Below are positions 46,859 through 58,999 of a stretch of DNA of 64,000 nt, in pieces. The translations under genes were made by a program, and so were the position numbers. Source of the stretch: Haplomitrium mnioides (taxonomy: Eukaryota; Marchantiophyta; Haplomitriopsida; Calobryales); assembly GCA_049999725.1 (NCBI GenBank), contig JBNGIS010006407.1, positions 1 through 64,000 of the forward strand. Reading direction: 5' to 3'. Positions within the stretch are counted from its first letter, which is position 1, and each line of letters begins with the position of its first letter. The notes below the pieces were generated by a model. That model saw only the letters and a list, made by a program, of their open reading frames with translations, was not told the DNA's origin and made no database searches.

Positions 46859-49800
46859 TGTCAGCCAGCGATTCAGGTACCTAAAGCAGAATTCATGAAA
46901 TCGGAAGAATCTCTGGCACAATAACCCTTGGCAAGTGTGAAGGCCTCTCAAGAGCCCCGGATTACTCTCAAACAACTAATAAGAGCAGGGCGCATGATTC
47001 CTAGGAGGAAAACAAGATCATGGCGGAAGGATGAGAAGAGAGCAGTGATTGCCAGCCAAGAGAGGGGTCATATTTCAGAATTCGAAGTAGGCCAGCGAGA
47101 ATCCATGGACCTCAGGAGGATGCGGTGATCAAGGCCGAGCAAGGGAGAAGGGAACGCCCACTCTAGGCGAAGCGATCCGAGAAGGAAGAATGGATCCATA
47201 GGCAGAAATCCGAAAGCACTCAGAGGAGGTAGATCGCGGACTTGTCTTGGAGCGGCCACAAATCAAGAAGCAAGGATCGAGGACGAAATGAGGAGGCGAG
47301 GTCGTCACAAGGGCGAGCTAGACCAGGGAGGAGGGACGCCTCGATCCCGCAAGCAGGAGCACGCCCTATAAAGGCCGATCGAGCTCACTCTTCAAATCCG
47401 TAGATCCTAGCGGAAACGTGGAGTTCCCTGAATGCCCTACGAGATTCCACGGAAACGTGGCGTCTCCGGAGCGATTCACTAGATTCCACGGAAAACGTGG
47501 TAGCCCCAAGGAGTCCAAGGATCTGCGGGAAGCCGTCTTCCTAAGTGGGGATCCCACTTAACAGGGTTCCGATCCATCTTACGACGTGGAGACCCCACTT
47601 AAGAGGGATCCTCGAAGAGTCCAACCGAGGAGCGAGGAGAAAGGCCCGAAATGGCGACATATTGTGGGTTTGGCCGAAGGAAAACAGGAGAGTGCTGGAA
47701 GGGTGATTCATTGGAGATCCGAGCGGAAGAGGATCGAGGAGGCTGAAGGGGTGATTTAGCGCGGATCCGACAGGAAGAAAAGCAAAGGAGAGCCGAAAGG
47801 GGGACAAATCACCGAACGGTCCGACGAAGAGCGAGTGGAGGCAAAAAGGCAACTTATCGGTGATCGGGTCCAACAAAGAGCGGTAGTGTTGAAACGGTGA
47901 TCCATTGCGGACTGTCCAACGGGAAGAAGGCTAAGTCAGACGAGCAATATGGCGCCGATCCGGTTGGGGGAAACGAGGGGTAGGTCAAAATGGCGATATA
48001 TCGACGAATCGAGGAGCAAGATGAAGTCGGCCGGAAAATCAAGTTAACGCCAGTGCAACTGACAGAGGAGCAAGCGGCGCCAAAAGGGTGATTCTTTGTA
48101 GCTTCGACATGACCAAGGGATAAAGTTCGACGGGGTACGACCGCAACATCCGAAAGTTTGACAAAGAGGCGAACGGTCCAAAAAGGCCTTGTAGTTCTTA
48201 TATCAAGCTTTCAAAAATGTTAACGAAGGGAGCCTCAAGCATGCGTATAGTTCTTATTTTGAAGTAACAACGAAACGGCGACATCGACACAAGTTCTTAC
48301 TCGGCGAGCAAAGGGAGTCCGTAGCGGTTCTTCGGATGACATGGCGAGAGCAGAGAGTCCGCGAAGGGTTTTGGAAATGTGGACGAAGGAGAGGGAAGTC
48401 CACAAGTCAACTTTGGAAGAGGGATCAGTGCGACGGTCCGCCTACCCCTTTGCAGGACGGCGTCCGACGGCGGCTTTTGGAAGACGTGGCACTCTGAGAC
48501 ACGAAAAGAGGATTCCATGGGTCAACTTTGGAAGGAAGTTAGCCAACGGTCTGCCTACCCCTCTACGGGGCGGCGTCGGACGGCGCTTTTTGAATGACAT
48601 AGCGATTCGGAGAGCCTCGAGAAAAGTCAGAGGACACGCGGCAGCAGGTGAGAGCTCATCGGACCTCATGCCGCGAGCGGGTCAACTTCAGAAGGGAGGG
48701 TCAGCGCGACGGTCAGCCTACCCCCTTGCAGTGCGACATCGGACGGCAGTGCAGTGGATGACGTGGCGCGCGGAGGACGACTTGGGATATGCGGGGGAAT
48801 CCTTGGAGATTCCGTGGGGCGCTTTGGAACTCGGTTCCGAAGAACCCCTTCGGACTTGGTTCCGCGGGAATCTGCGAAATCTCGACTCGCGAGAGTCTTC
48901 GGACACTCTGTTACATTACCGTTGTACTTGGATCTTCCTAACCGCCCGACAGGACATACGATGCCTCCTCCCATTCCGTTGTAACAGGAATAACGACCGC
49001 AGGAGACATACATCATCACCTCCTAATCCGAGCCAACGGGATTAATGACTATTCATCGGATCGGGCTCGCCGGGAGGGGTATATCTTGATGGCCTTCAAA
49101 TTTCTTTAGGTTGATGCACGAGCAATTGCAGAGAGCAACAGCAACCGCAAGACAAGGAAATCGTGCATGGTAAGGTAGGAGTGAGAATTCAGTGAGGAAT
49201 TACGTGAAGCAAGTGAACTAGATCCAAGGAGCCAAAGGGATTCGGAGGTGGACTGGAGGGGCGCCGAGAATCGCAGAGTGAGGAGCTCTGGATGCTCAAG
49301 CAATCCAAGTGAACTCGTCCTTGTCGGTGGACTAGAGCGGAGGTGGACCGATACGATAGATCGAAGGGATTTTTGGCCTGCTGAAAACTAAGGAGAGGCT
49401 GCCAAGTGAGGAGCTTGGAGTTGTCTCGACATTTCCTTGTGCAAGCGCATCAGCCCAGAGTGTTCGGAGTACACTTTGGTGTGATTCTTCCAGTGGAGCT
49501 GAGAGGGAGGGGGTTGCGTTAGTGCCTGCGCACTGCGCGGGATGACCCGTCGAGGCTCGGGGGTGGAGTGAGCTACATGCAGTCGGGAAGACTGTCTTCC
49601 AGAGGTGGGAGTGAAAGAAATCCTCTTCCGATCTTGAGGAAGTAAATCCAGGGCTTCTAGCGATGGAAGTAGAAAACTATCTGAAGAGAAGGGTGTGTGG
49701 GTAAGTTGTTGGAAGGCAGCAAGGATTCAGAAGGGAGGGAGAAATTGGTGGAAATCCATAGGGCCTTCAAGGACTCTGTTTCTCTTGCAAATATTGTATA

Positions 49801-50417
49801 AACTGTTTGTGTATATGTGTAGTTAGATTTCTTTTTTGCAAGTGTGTTCTAGAGACTTGTTAGATAAGTAGACATCAGGACAATTGAGTAGACCCTGGGA
49901 CAGATCTGAAGGGGGAGCCCAATCCCTTGATACAGTTCTGATAGCATAGAGGTGAATGCTCTTTACCTCTGACTCTGTAGGATAGTTTAGGAGTTAGATC
50001 ATATTAGGATAACTAGACATATTAGTTGTATCAATCCGGTGACAACCCTGAGAGGGGGAGTCCAGCCCTCTTTTGTTGAACATTGGTGCAGGTCACAACA
50101 CCCATTCTGCCCTAAGCACAAATAAGGTAGCAAGGCCTAAGTCATTAGGTTCTTTGAATAAAGCGGGAGAATTACACAAAGCATAGATGGGGGTTTTGGA
50201 TGTGGACCTGGGGATGTTTGAGTAACTGACTTGAGTGCAACCAGAAGAGAGTGAGTGGTGTGTTAAAGGCTGGAAAGGAAAGAGGGAATCCTTAGAGCTT
50301 GAAAGTGGTAACTGGCAAGGGGCCATCTCAGAAAAGAACTTGAAAGCCCACAAATTGTCCTACTCTGCCTCCGAAGAGGCGACTGAGAAGGTTAAGACCT
50401 GGAACAGGGGAGCGACA
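46859..50417 (+). repeat. 3' LTR of element II
   Basis: It starts TGTCAGCC and ends GCGACA at 50417, followed by the TGCTA duplication. It carries the same GTCAACTT-led modules at 48406, 48521 and 48681 and lacks the nested solo LTR. The 234-codon ORF at 48341-49045 is not preserved in the 5' LTR and is not believed. Confidence 0.93.
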
Positions 50418-50422
50418 TGCTA
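50418..50422. other. Target-site duplication of element II, right (TGCTA)
   Basis: It is identical to 36189-36193. The corresponding stretch of the 5' LTR of element A near 55272-55290, read on the - strand, shows the uninterrupted site (GTTGTGTTATTTATAAG). Confidence 0.9.
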
Positions 50423-50622
50423 ATTATAAGAAAATAGAGAGAAGTGAAGGAAGTGATAAAGGGTTATTTTTAGGGTTGAATTGAGATAAGGTTTCTTGTC
50501 TTCAAAGTTTCTTTTGTAGCTTTTAGGGTTGAAATAAGAAGTGACTTCTAAGTGATAAGTTTTAAGGTTGAAACTAGAAGTGACTTCTAAATGAAGAAAG
50601 AGGGATGACACATACTTCTCTT
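50423..50622 (+). repeat. Continuation of the inverted LTR fragment
   Basis: Joined to 36165-36193 across element II, this matches the reverse complement of 54901-55305 over about 230 bases. It stops near CTTCTCTTG, where the LTR would continue with a TATA-like region. It is therefore a truncated LTR in the orientation opposite to the next one. Confidence 0.75.
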
Positions 50623-50672
50623 GTTGCACACATTCTTCGACTTCTAGTGAAAGTGAGCTACTTAGTACCTAC

Positions 50673-50784
50673 AAAAGTAACTTCAAAGATAGCAATCTTA
50701 TCTCAATTCAACTCTAAAAATAACCCTTTACCACTTTTCTCTATTTTCTTGTAAATAACACAACACCATGTTTGTACTATTACA
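50673..50784 (-). repeat. Truncated 3' LTR of element A
   Basis: It ends on the + strand with TTGTACTATTACA and matches the last ~110 bases of 54901-55305. Read on the - strand this is the LTR start, TGTAATAG. The remaining ~290 bases are missing and an LTR piece of opposite orientation lies 50 bases to the left. Confidence 0.75.
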
Positions 50785-50819
50785 TAATCCCTACCTTCTT
50801 ATTAATGACGTTCTTGTCA

Positions 50820-51217
50820 TAACCGACAATTTCAATCAATCGAATAACTTCTTCAGCATTCTCAAGGTTAGAATACGGTTTCTAAGGAGCATCATGAAGT
50901 GTATATCTCTTCTACAAAACTTTATATTGAACTTGAGGATGTCGCCCATGCTTGAGAACTCGCTTAGCCAAAATATAATCCACCTTATATTCTTTATGAT
51001 GATCAAGAACAATAGGTAGAGGAGGAATTTGAACATGATTTGGAAAAGAAGATGGACTAGAAACAAAAGGTTTAAGTATAGATACATAGAAAACATGATA
51101 AATCTTCATATGGAGAGGAAGATCAAGTTTGTACGCAACAGAAGAAATAACTTGAGAAATTAAGAAAGGACCAATCCAAGTTGGAGATAACTTGTGGACT
51201 TGAGTATCTAGAGACAA
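50820..51217 (-). pseudogene. pol: Element A: integrase tail and chromodomain
   Basis: On the - strand K-L-S-P-T-W-I-G-P-F (near 51190) and H-V-F-Y-V-S-I-L-K-P-F form the GPY/F module. Then D-Y-I-L-A-K-R-V-L near 50965, Y-K-V-L near 50915 and N-A-E-E-V-I near 50860 follow, spaced like a chromodomain, with a stop where the Trp of the W-K-x-Y motif should be. This places element A among the Ty3 chromoviruses, whose chromodomain directs insertion to marked chromatin. Confidence 0.8.
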
Positions 51218-51279
51218 AGTAAGATCATGAGTAGAAAGTATAACTTGGTCACCTAAAACACAAGAAAAATCATGACGAT

Positions 51280-52374
51280 GTTTATTGACCTATTGTTTTT
51301 GCTAATTTTGAGCAATAACTAGATGGTTTTTGGCATCTTGCAAAGAGAAGATAAATGAGACAAAAACGTAGAAAGACTTGAAACAATGGAAGAGGAAAGA
51401 GAAAGCAAACCATCAAGTACAAAAGAATGTTGATAAGAATTAAGAAAAAAAAATCTAATACTTGCTTGTTTGGAGTTGTTGTATGCAAACTCCACAGCCA
51501 GTAAGAAACTATCCCAATCCGTGTAATGATTAAACATGCAAAGCACATCCTCCACACTATAATTTACGCATTCAATTTGCCCATCTATTTGAGGATGATA
51601 AACCGTAGACATAGATAGTTTGGTACCACAAAGTATGAACAACTCTTGCCAAAAATTTCCAATAAATCATGGATCTCTATCAGATATTAACACCTTTGGC
51701 ATTCCATGATATCAGAAGACTATATCAAAGTAAATATTTGCCAATTATGGAGCATCTATCATATCCACTATCGGTGCTAGATAAATCTGTTTGTTTAGCT
51801 TATCTACAAACATCACAATAGACATAAACCCATGAGGCGTGGTTGGAAGCAAAGTTACAAGGTCTAAATTTACATGTTCCCACCGAGCAATAGGAATCAG
51901 TAGTGCTTGAAGAAGGCCATATGGTTTTTGATTTGAAGCCTTGTTTTGTTGACAACTTTCACGAGAAGGAACAAAACCACAAACATCTTGAGCTAGGTTT
52001 GGCCACCACCAAGTGCATTGAAGCAACTTCTTAGTCTTGTCTACTCCAAGATGCCCATAGATTGGAATGTCATGCTTTTCTTATAAACTGGTCATTCAAA
52101 AGGTATCATCTTGTAGAACATATATTTGATGGTCTCGATAGAGAATACCATCCCAAATAGAAAATACATGATACTCACTATCTTTTACCGCCAAATAAGC
52201 CTTAACAAGATTAAAAAATAGATCGTCATGTAACTTTTGTTGAAAGTCGATATTGGTTGCTTCATCAAAATGCAATATACTAACATTTGCAACCTCCAAT
52301 GCATTTAAGCGATGATCCGGTCTTCCTGACAATGCATCAAGAATGGTATGGAACCTTTTCGGCTTGTACTCCAA
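51280..52374 (-). pseudogene. pol: Element A: integrase zinc domain and core (broken)
   Basis: The - strand segments at 52096-52374, 51745-52026 and 51319-51642 read in order as connector, HHCC remainder (C-x2-N-K near 51950), W-W-W-P-N-L near 52010, N-L-D-L-V-T near 51875 and H-P-Q-I-D-G-Q near 51585. Several stops and frame changes separate them. The second acidic residue region lies between the segments. The homologous copy at 61271-62265 is much better preserved. Confidence 0.8.
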
Positions 52375-52407
52375 CTTGATATCAAATAGCTATAGCTGAT
52401 CTTCCCA

Positions 52408-52850
52408 TCAATGATGATGACTTGTCATATTTTCCAAGTGAATTGACTGTAGTATGGGTATGTAATCAGTGTGCATAAGTATATGCTTTCCTAAAAGATA
52501 ATGTCTCGAAACCTTGGTAACATAAACCATTGCCAATTGCTCTTTATCTCTTGCAGAATAATTTCTCTCTGTTGCATTTAGTCGGCATGACATGAAGGCA
52601 ATCGGATGAAGTCCATCCTCAAACTCTTGTTGTAGCACTACTCCAATAGCAAAATTAGAGGCATCAAAATCAACTATACAATGTGTCTTTGAATCATATG
52701 GTTGTAGAATTGGACGAGAAGATACCGCATCCTTGGGTCGTTGAAATGCCTCTTGTTCTATGGTCATCCATTGAAATTTTGCCTCTTTGCCTAACAAATT
52801 TGTAAGCGGTGCAACAATATGAAATTTTGCCTCTTTGCCATTGAAAGCTC
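52408..52850 (-). pseudogene. pol: Element A: RNase H
   Basis: The frame shows V-D-F-D-A-S-N-F-A-I-G near 52670, F-M-S-C-R-L-N near 52590, E-R-N-Y-S near 52560 and H-T-D-Y near 52470, all standard Ty3 RNase H landmarks. Confidence 0.85.
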
Positions 52851-52977
52851 GAGCATGCTTTGCATTATTTAGAGTTGGTCATTATGTAATAGCCTTAATT
52901 TTCTCTTCCTCCATCTTGATGTTGTCTGCAGATACTTATGCTCTAGGTAAGTCACCTATTACTTCCAAAACTCACAC

Positions 52978-53560
52978 TTAGACTTCTTGCAATAACTTCC
53001 AATTGCGTAGTCTTTGCAATACTTGTTTGAGATGATTACTATACTCTACTTCACTTTTATTAAAGATAAATATATCGTCCAAAAACACCAACACGGACTT
53101 ATCCAATAAACCTTCAACAACTTGATACATTTGATCTATGAATATTGTCGGAGCATTAGTAAGGCAAAATGTAAGAACCTTCCACTTAAAATGCAAATAC
53201 CTTGTACAAAAAGCTGTCTTTGGCACATCACTTAGCTTGATATGAATTTTCCAATAACTATTTCAAAGATCCAACTTAGAAAAGAATTGCGCTCCACTCA
53301 ATTGATCCAAAAAATCATCACTACAATGTAGAGAATAGGCATTTTTCACTGTTTGATTGTTCAGTCCTTGATCATCTACACAAAGACAAAATCCACCATT
53401 TTTTTTGGTACAAAGAATACCGAATCTCCCTAAAGAAAAGTACTATGTTGAATGAAATCCTTCTCAAGAAGATTCATCAAGGTCTTTCAAAGCTTCTCTA
53501 ATTCTTGTTGAGATAACCAATATATAGGTCGATTATAAAAAGTACTTCTTGGTATCAACT
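52978..53560 (-). pseudogene. pol: Element A: reverse transcriptase (broken)
   Basis: F-C-L-T-N-A-P-T-I-F near 53170 and the catalytic box V-F-L-D-D near 53085 are present, so the catalytic Asp pair is kept. The N-terminal fingers to about 53560 are in several frames. Confidence 0.82.
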
Positions 53561-53897
53561 CAATCGGAAAAGAAATTCCTTGATCATATGGTAACTACTT
53601 TGGCAAATCCTCTGGAAACACATCCCAAAACTCCTTCAAAATATCATCTATCAAAGAGATAGGTGCGAATTTTCCTCCCTCTTTACTCAAGTTCATGATC
53701 TTGATTCAAACAACAAAGACATACAACTCTTGCTCCACTGAATTAACATGTTGAACTGATTTAGGCTTCTTTATCAATTATATCAAACACCCCCAAAAAA
53801 ATTTCTTACCTTGTAAGGTAACTTGAATTTGTCATTTTGCCCAATCAAATTGAACAGATCGATCTTCAAGCCAATACAACCTTAAAATGATGTCATA

Positions 53898-54167
53898 TTA
53901 TACATGTGCAAAAACAAATTGCATAGATTCTGCATACTCTTTTCCAATCCTTAGAAAGAATGGCTTTTGAGAGCAAAATATGTCATACTTTTGGCCATCA
54001 GCCATAGTTACAACACTCCCTTTGATAGACCTAAATTTTTCTTTGATTATCTTAGCAAAACGTAGTAACATAAAATTTTCAAAACTCCCACTATCCACCA
54101 GCATTCTACAAGAGTTCTCTTCAATCATACCATCAAGATATAACAAGGTACTTGGAATTCTTGTCAA
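53898..54167 (-). pseudogene. pol: Element A: protease
   Basis: M-L-V-D-S-G-S near 54105 is the retropepsin active-site motif, followed by V-V-T-M-A-D-G near 54010 as in other chromoviruses. The C-terminal part is lost in stops. Confidence 0.8.
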
Positions 54168-54179
54168 AATTTAAATTTC

Positions 54180-54880
54180 ATTAGAGCTTGCAAAGCTTTG
54201 AGTATGTTGTTGGAATAGTTGAGGATTCAACTTAGCCTATGTAGCAATAAGTAATGGTCATGCCGCCCCGTCATACATATTGCTTCTTCTAATTGAGTAA
54301 TCTCTTTCAATATAGCTTCCATTCTCGTGCAAGGCTTCAATCCCCGAAAAAATCGGTCTAGTGTCTCTTCTTCTCTTATATTAGAAATTTGTATAATTAT
54401 ATCCTAAAAATGTGTCATATAGCTTTTCATTATACCAAGTTGCTTCAATTCAGCCAATCAATCTCTTGCTATTTTTGAAGCATTTACAATCATAAATCTT
54501 GAAATCGCCGCTTCTTTGAATCCACACTAAGAAACAATAGGAGCAACAAATCCATATTATGCTTGTTCTATTTGATATCTCTATGAAGTTTTTGCAACTC
54601 TTTCTAATTGACTTGCTGCAAATAGAATTTGTTGACCATCTTCTCTAATGTTTGTAGCTTCAAAATATTGCTCATAATCAAATCAAATATTCTCAAACGC
54701 ACCACAAACCATCTTCCCATTATGTGCTTTTGGCATTAGAAATTGCATATAACTCTCTTCTTCTCAAAAAGTTTCTCTTTCTTTCATTCACTTTCAAAAA
54801 GCGTGAAAGATGTTCAAGCCGTTGTTGCATTGCTTAAATCATCGTCTCTTGATTCTCCATGAAACTCACCACCATAAAGA
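54180..54880 (-). pseudogene. gag: Element A: gag (decayed)
   Basis: No long frame remains. The sequence near 54600-54860 aligns with the better preserved gag of element B (60585-60848), including the E-A-T-N-I-R-E-D-G region. A zinc knuckle is not visible. Confidence 0.6.
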
Positions 54881-54885
54881 AACCA

Positions 54886-54899
54886 TAGCTTTGATACCA
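54886..54899 (-). other. Primer-binding site of element A, initiator tRNA-Met type
   Basis: On the - strand TGGTATCAAAGC follows the LTR end (CTTTTACA) by one base. It differs by one base from TGGTATCAGAGC, the usual initiator tRNA-Met site in plant elements. Confidence 0.85.
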
Positions 54900-54900
54900 A

Positions 54901-55305
54901 TGTAAAAGAACTCAAGGACAAAATCCAAATTAGTAAGAACTTATAGTGAACTCTAATAGAGTTCCTCAAAAAAATGCCAATAAGGCAAGCAAAAGCCAAG
55001 CAACCAAAGAACCCGAGTGATTTGATAGAAACTCCAGAATGAGGAGTGGGGCTATGAAGCCATTTTATTTATACAAGAGAAGCAGATGTCATTCCTATTT
55101 CTTCACTTACAAGTCACTTCTAATTTCAACCTTAGAATTGATCACTTAGAAGTCACTTCTAATTTCAACTCTAAAAGCTTATAAAATAACTTTGAAGACA
55201 AGTAATCTTATCTTAATTCAATCCTAAAAATAACCCTTTACCACTTCCGTCACTTCTCTCTATTTTCTTATAAATAACACAACACCATGCTTGTACTGTT
55301 ATACA
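54901..55305 (-). repeat. 5' LTR of element A (405 bp)
   Basis: On the - strand it runs TGTATAAC to TTTTACA. Related LTRs lie at 60905-61289 and in part at 58079-58347, 50673-50784 and 63501-63549. A TATA-like TTTATACAAG region lies near 55070 (read on the + strand). Satellite sequence follows at 55306. Confidence 0.88.
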
Positions 55306-55470
55306 AAACATCCTATGCATATCAAATTCATATGTAGCTATTGGGACTATTGAATCTAACCTAATCGGATGTATTCTAAGTATCATATGCATACCAAACT
55401 CATTTGGAGCTATTGGGACTGTCGAATCTAACTTAGTCGGATGTATTCTAAGTATCGTATGCATACCAAA
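55306..55470. repeat. Satellite resumes (about 2 units)
   Basis: CATCCTATGCATATCAAATTC to TCGTATGCATACC gives two units of the same satellite as 29265-36164, of the short ~66-bp type, in the same orientation. The unit continues in phase from the one cut at 36164, showing that the nested stack inserted into the array. Confidence 0.9.
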
Positions 55471-58078
55471 AGTCATGTTATCTTTGTGTAAAGTTAAGTT
55501 CATGTTTATGTTATCTTATGTTAAAGTATCGATTATAAAAGAAAAGGAAGAACCAAAGCTCCTTCTTCTCTCTTTTTTCCTCTTTTCTATTCTCTCTTTG
55601 TCCACTCTAGTACTGTACTATAGTTTCTTGAATCTTGCTACTTTCATAAGCTAATCTAATTTCAAAATCTATTTGGACAACGAGACTTCTTTTGGTTGCT
55701 CCATGGCAACATTGGTCGTCAATTGGATTGAGAATGAAGGTGACGAAGTCAGTTGTGAATATACTAGTGGATAGGCAAGGAGATGGAAAAATCTTGACGA
55801 GATGCTGAGATGGAGTAATATTGAATCAACAATTGAAGAATAGTTGATGCTGAAGAGGATAAACAGAAGATGGAGTGGTCATAATACTTATCATAAGGCA
55901 ACTTGATACAAAAAATAACAAGATTTCAACAAAAACACAAATGTTGAGGTTTACAAGCTGGTCTACTTGAAGAGATTGGAAGGTGGACTGAGAAGACAAC
56001 AAAGCTAAAGAAGAAGATCAAATAAGAAAAAGATGCACAATCAAGAATCGGCCAGAAAAAATTATGAGACATCTTAAGCAAATCATCTGTAAGCCATAGT
56101 AGAGTTCTCTATTAGCGTAATGTTGTAGTGTGACATAGCGTTCTATTGAGTTTTTGAATCTATAGTGTTTAACTTTTCTTGTATGAATACATTGTTATGC
56201 AGTTAGAGTGTTAGTGTTCTATGTTCTTAGCTATAAATTTAGCATATCAGAGAGAGGTGTAGAAAATAAGACTATTGACCAAGAAAGAGGAGTCTACCTC
56301 TAATTCTTAATATCGTTTCTTGCAATCTTTTTGTGTGCCTTGTGTTAGCAATTGGAAGAAAGAAAAAAAAATGACTTTGTCATAAAAATGGGTGCACTTT
56401 CCTTACTTGAATTTGTTGTTCTTTTATTCATCACACTCTTTGCTACTGCTTTCTATTGCCTCTCCAGCATAAGTTGAACAAACATAAAGATCTTAGTCTG
56501 AATATTAGACCTATTTTGATCTAAAATTAGAGAGTTATGAGCTCACCATGTTGTTTTTAGAATACAATTGGTAGCTTTGATGTAATTCATCTCAGCGATT
56601 GGCTGAAGAATTTTGATCATATATAAATTGAAAATTTTTACCTCTATGATTTGCATTATCTTAAATTTTTGTATGCGTAGACTTGTTAATAACATGTTGT
56701 CCTGCCTTCGCTTGATCCATGCTATTACCTAGTTCAATTTGTAGTCCATCCAATTGGTTATCAATGTAAATCGCTGATGGTCGCATCCTTGCGCACAATC
56801 AAGATTTCCTCCAAGAAGTCAAAAAATAGTTTCTTGTTTAGTATCCCACCTGATTCATAAGTCCTTTCCAAAGAGTTTGTAACATGTAGTAGATTGTTTC
56901 TTGTTAGATGCTAAAACATCGGCTCTATTTTTGATTCAAAGTACCCAACCCATGTCAGCTTATTTGAAGTGTAGATGCTCCCCTTCTATCAGCTCTAGTT
57001 ATTGGCCCCATATGACTTAATGTTTTCTAGATTACCCATAAGACATCTCTCTCTTATTGTGTCAGAAAGACCACCCAATGTTGTTGGAACCCCATGATGT
57101 CGCACATCTATAGTTGTCCATTATCAACTCGGTCGGCTAACCACTAGTCTAAAACCTTACCCATAGGTCCCTCCCTTGTAATCGGTCCATTCCTCTCATC
57201 CAACATTGTCTTCAACGTGGAAACTAGAACGTTGCTTCCGACTAGCCATACCTTGACATCATTCCAAAAACCCAAGACCCAATTGTATGATCTGCAATTG
57301 ACACTTGGTTAACCCAATAAGTTGGTCTGTGTTTTGTAGCCATAGACTTATCTTCCTCTTTACCTGTGAGGTTCTTAGTTTCGACAAACAGTATCAAGTT
57401 GCTTGACTCCGTTTTCAATAAAGTAGTTTGACTATTTCCTTTGACAACTCATACAAAATATTCCGTACTCGATGAGCTCTTAGAGTCCAATTCGATATAT
57501 TGAACTATCCTTTGGAACCCAATCCGATACATCGGACTAGGAACTTGATCTGATACATTGGACTACCTATGATCCCTACATAAACGTTCAAAACTTAATC
57601 TTGGTAGAGTCCAATCCCATCCAACGTTAATTCATGTTGTAGCTTTACTAGTTAAACTCTCCTCCCAATCATCTCCTTATCCGCATCCTTAATAGTTTGA
57701 ATGCCAACCCTTGAACTCCTTCTCAAACCCTTCATGTTTGAGTCAAACCATATGGTAATGTAGTTCCTATTATTCACATCATCGTAGCTTGCGACCCTTG
57801 TTCCTCGCATGCCCATTAGCTAGGAAACTGATCCATTCGTGTCTCTTGCATTTCTTCGCCAACATCTGAGGTGAACAATTTGCCAATTCAAGTTAGATTC
57901 AAAGTTGTCATCGTTGGAGATTTGTCCCGCTCTGAAACTGCCCATCCTCCACTTGAGATGTCACCTACGCATCCATGCTATAATATACTACAACCAATCG
58001 ATTCAATAGTACACAAGAATACTCTGAACCAGCTACTATACTACAAATCAGCCCAAAGTAGACACTACTCATCCACTC
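55471..58078. other. No gene recognised
   Basis: Short ORFs only. TATAAAAG at 55534-55541 followed by a pyrimidine-rich run (55562-55606) resembles an LTR or gene promoter, but I find no repeat partner. On the - strand 57000-57300 has a short, Trp-rich open stretch that I could not assign to any family. Confidence 0.45.
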
Positions 58079-58347
58079 TGTTTGAAAAAGAACTCAAAGA
58101 CCAAATCCAAATGAGTAAGAACTCATAGTGAACTCTAATAGAGTTCTTCAACCAAATGCCAATAAGGCAAGCAAATCTCAAGCAACCAAAGAGCCCAAGT
58201 GATTTGAGAGGAACTATAGAATGAGGAGTGAGGCTAAAAAGCCCTTCTATTTATACAAGAAAAGTGGGTGTCATCCCTCTTTCTTCACTTACAAGCAAGT
58301 CACTTCTGATTTCCACCCTAAAAATGAGTCTCTACTAAAAGTGACTT
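58079..58347 (-). repeat. Truncated 3' LTR of element B
   Basis: It matches about the first 260 bases (+ strand reading) of 60905-61289 and stops at AAAGTGACTT. It then joins directly to connector sequence of pol. The remaining LTR, the polypurine tract and all of integrase are deleted. Confidence 0.78.
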
Positions 58348-58990
58348 GATGCATGATACTCACTATTTTTGACTGCAAAACATGCGTTAACAAGATTAAA
58401 GAAGGCATCTCCATCTAACTTTTGTCGAAAGTCATCACTAGTTGCTTCATCAAGATGTAATATACTAACATTTGCAACCTTCAATGTATTTAGACGATGA
58501 TCCGATCTTCGTGACAATGCATCAGGAATAGTATGGAACCTTCTCAGCTTGTACTCCAACTTGAAATCAAAGAGTTGTAGCTGATCTTCCTATCGATGAT
58601 GATGACTTGTCATATTTTCCAAATGAATTGATTGCATCAAGAGCTTGTGATCGGTACGTATAAGTACATGCTTTCGTAAGAGATAGTGTCTCCAAACTTT
58701 GGTAGCATAAACCGTTGCCAATTGCTCTCTATCCCTTGCAAAATAATTTCTCCACTGCATTTAGCCGATGTGACACAAAGGCAATCGGATGAAGTCCATA
58801 CTCAAACTCTTGTTGTAACACTGTTCCAATAGCAAAATTAGAGGCACCAAATTAACTATACAATATGCCAATGGATCATACAGTTGTAGAATTAGATAAG
58901 AAGACACCACATTCTTGAGTCATTGAAATGCCTCTTGCTCTTTGGTCTCTCATTGAAACTTTGCCTCCTTGCCTAACAAATTCGTAGGCG
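58348..58990 (-). pseudogene. pol: Element B: pol connector and RNase H
   Basis: On the - strand the connector frame (58335-58559) has R-R-F-H-T-I-P-D-A-L-S-R-R, the usual end of RNase H, followed by A-N-V-S-I-L-H. RNase H itself (about 58600-58990) is broken but aligns with 52408-52850. No integrase follows. Confidence 0.75.
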
Positions 58991-58999
58991 GTGCAGCAA

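Noticed and set aside
48341-49045. A 234-codon ORF in the 3' LTR of element II
   Set aside because: The matching part of the 5' LTR does not keep the frame. GC-rich LTRs give long chance ORFs.
57000-57330. A possible LINE-like or host coding stretch on the - strand
   Set aside because: A short Trp-rich open stretch with no motif I could place; too weak to list as a gene.
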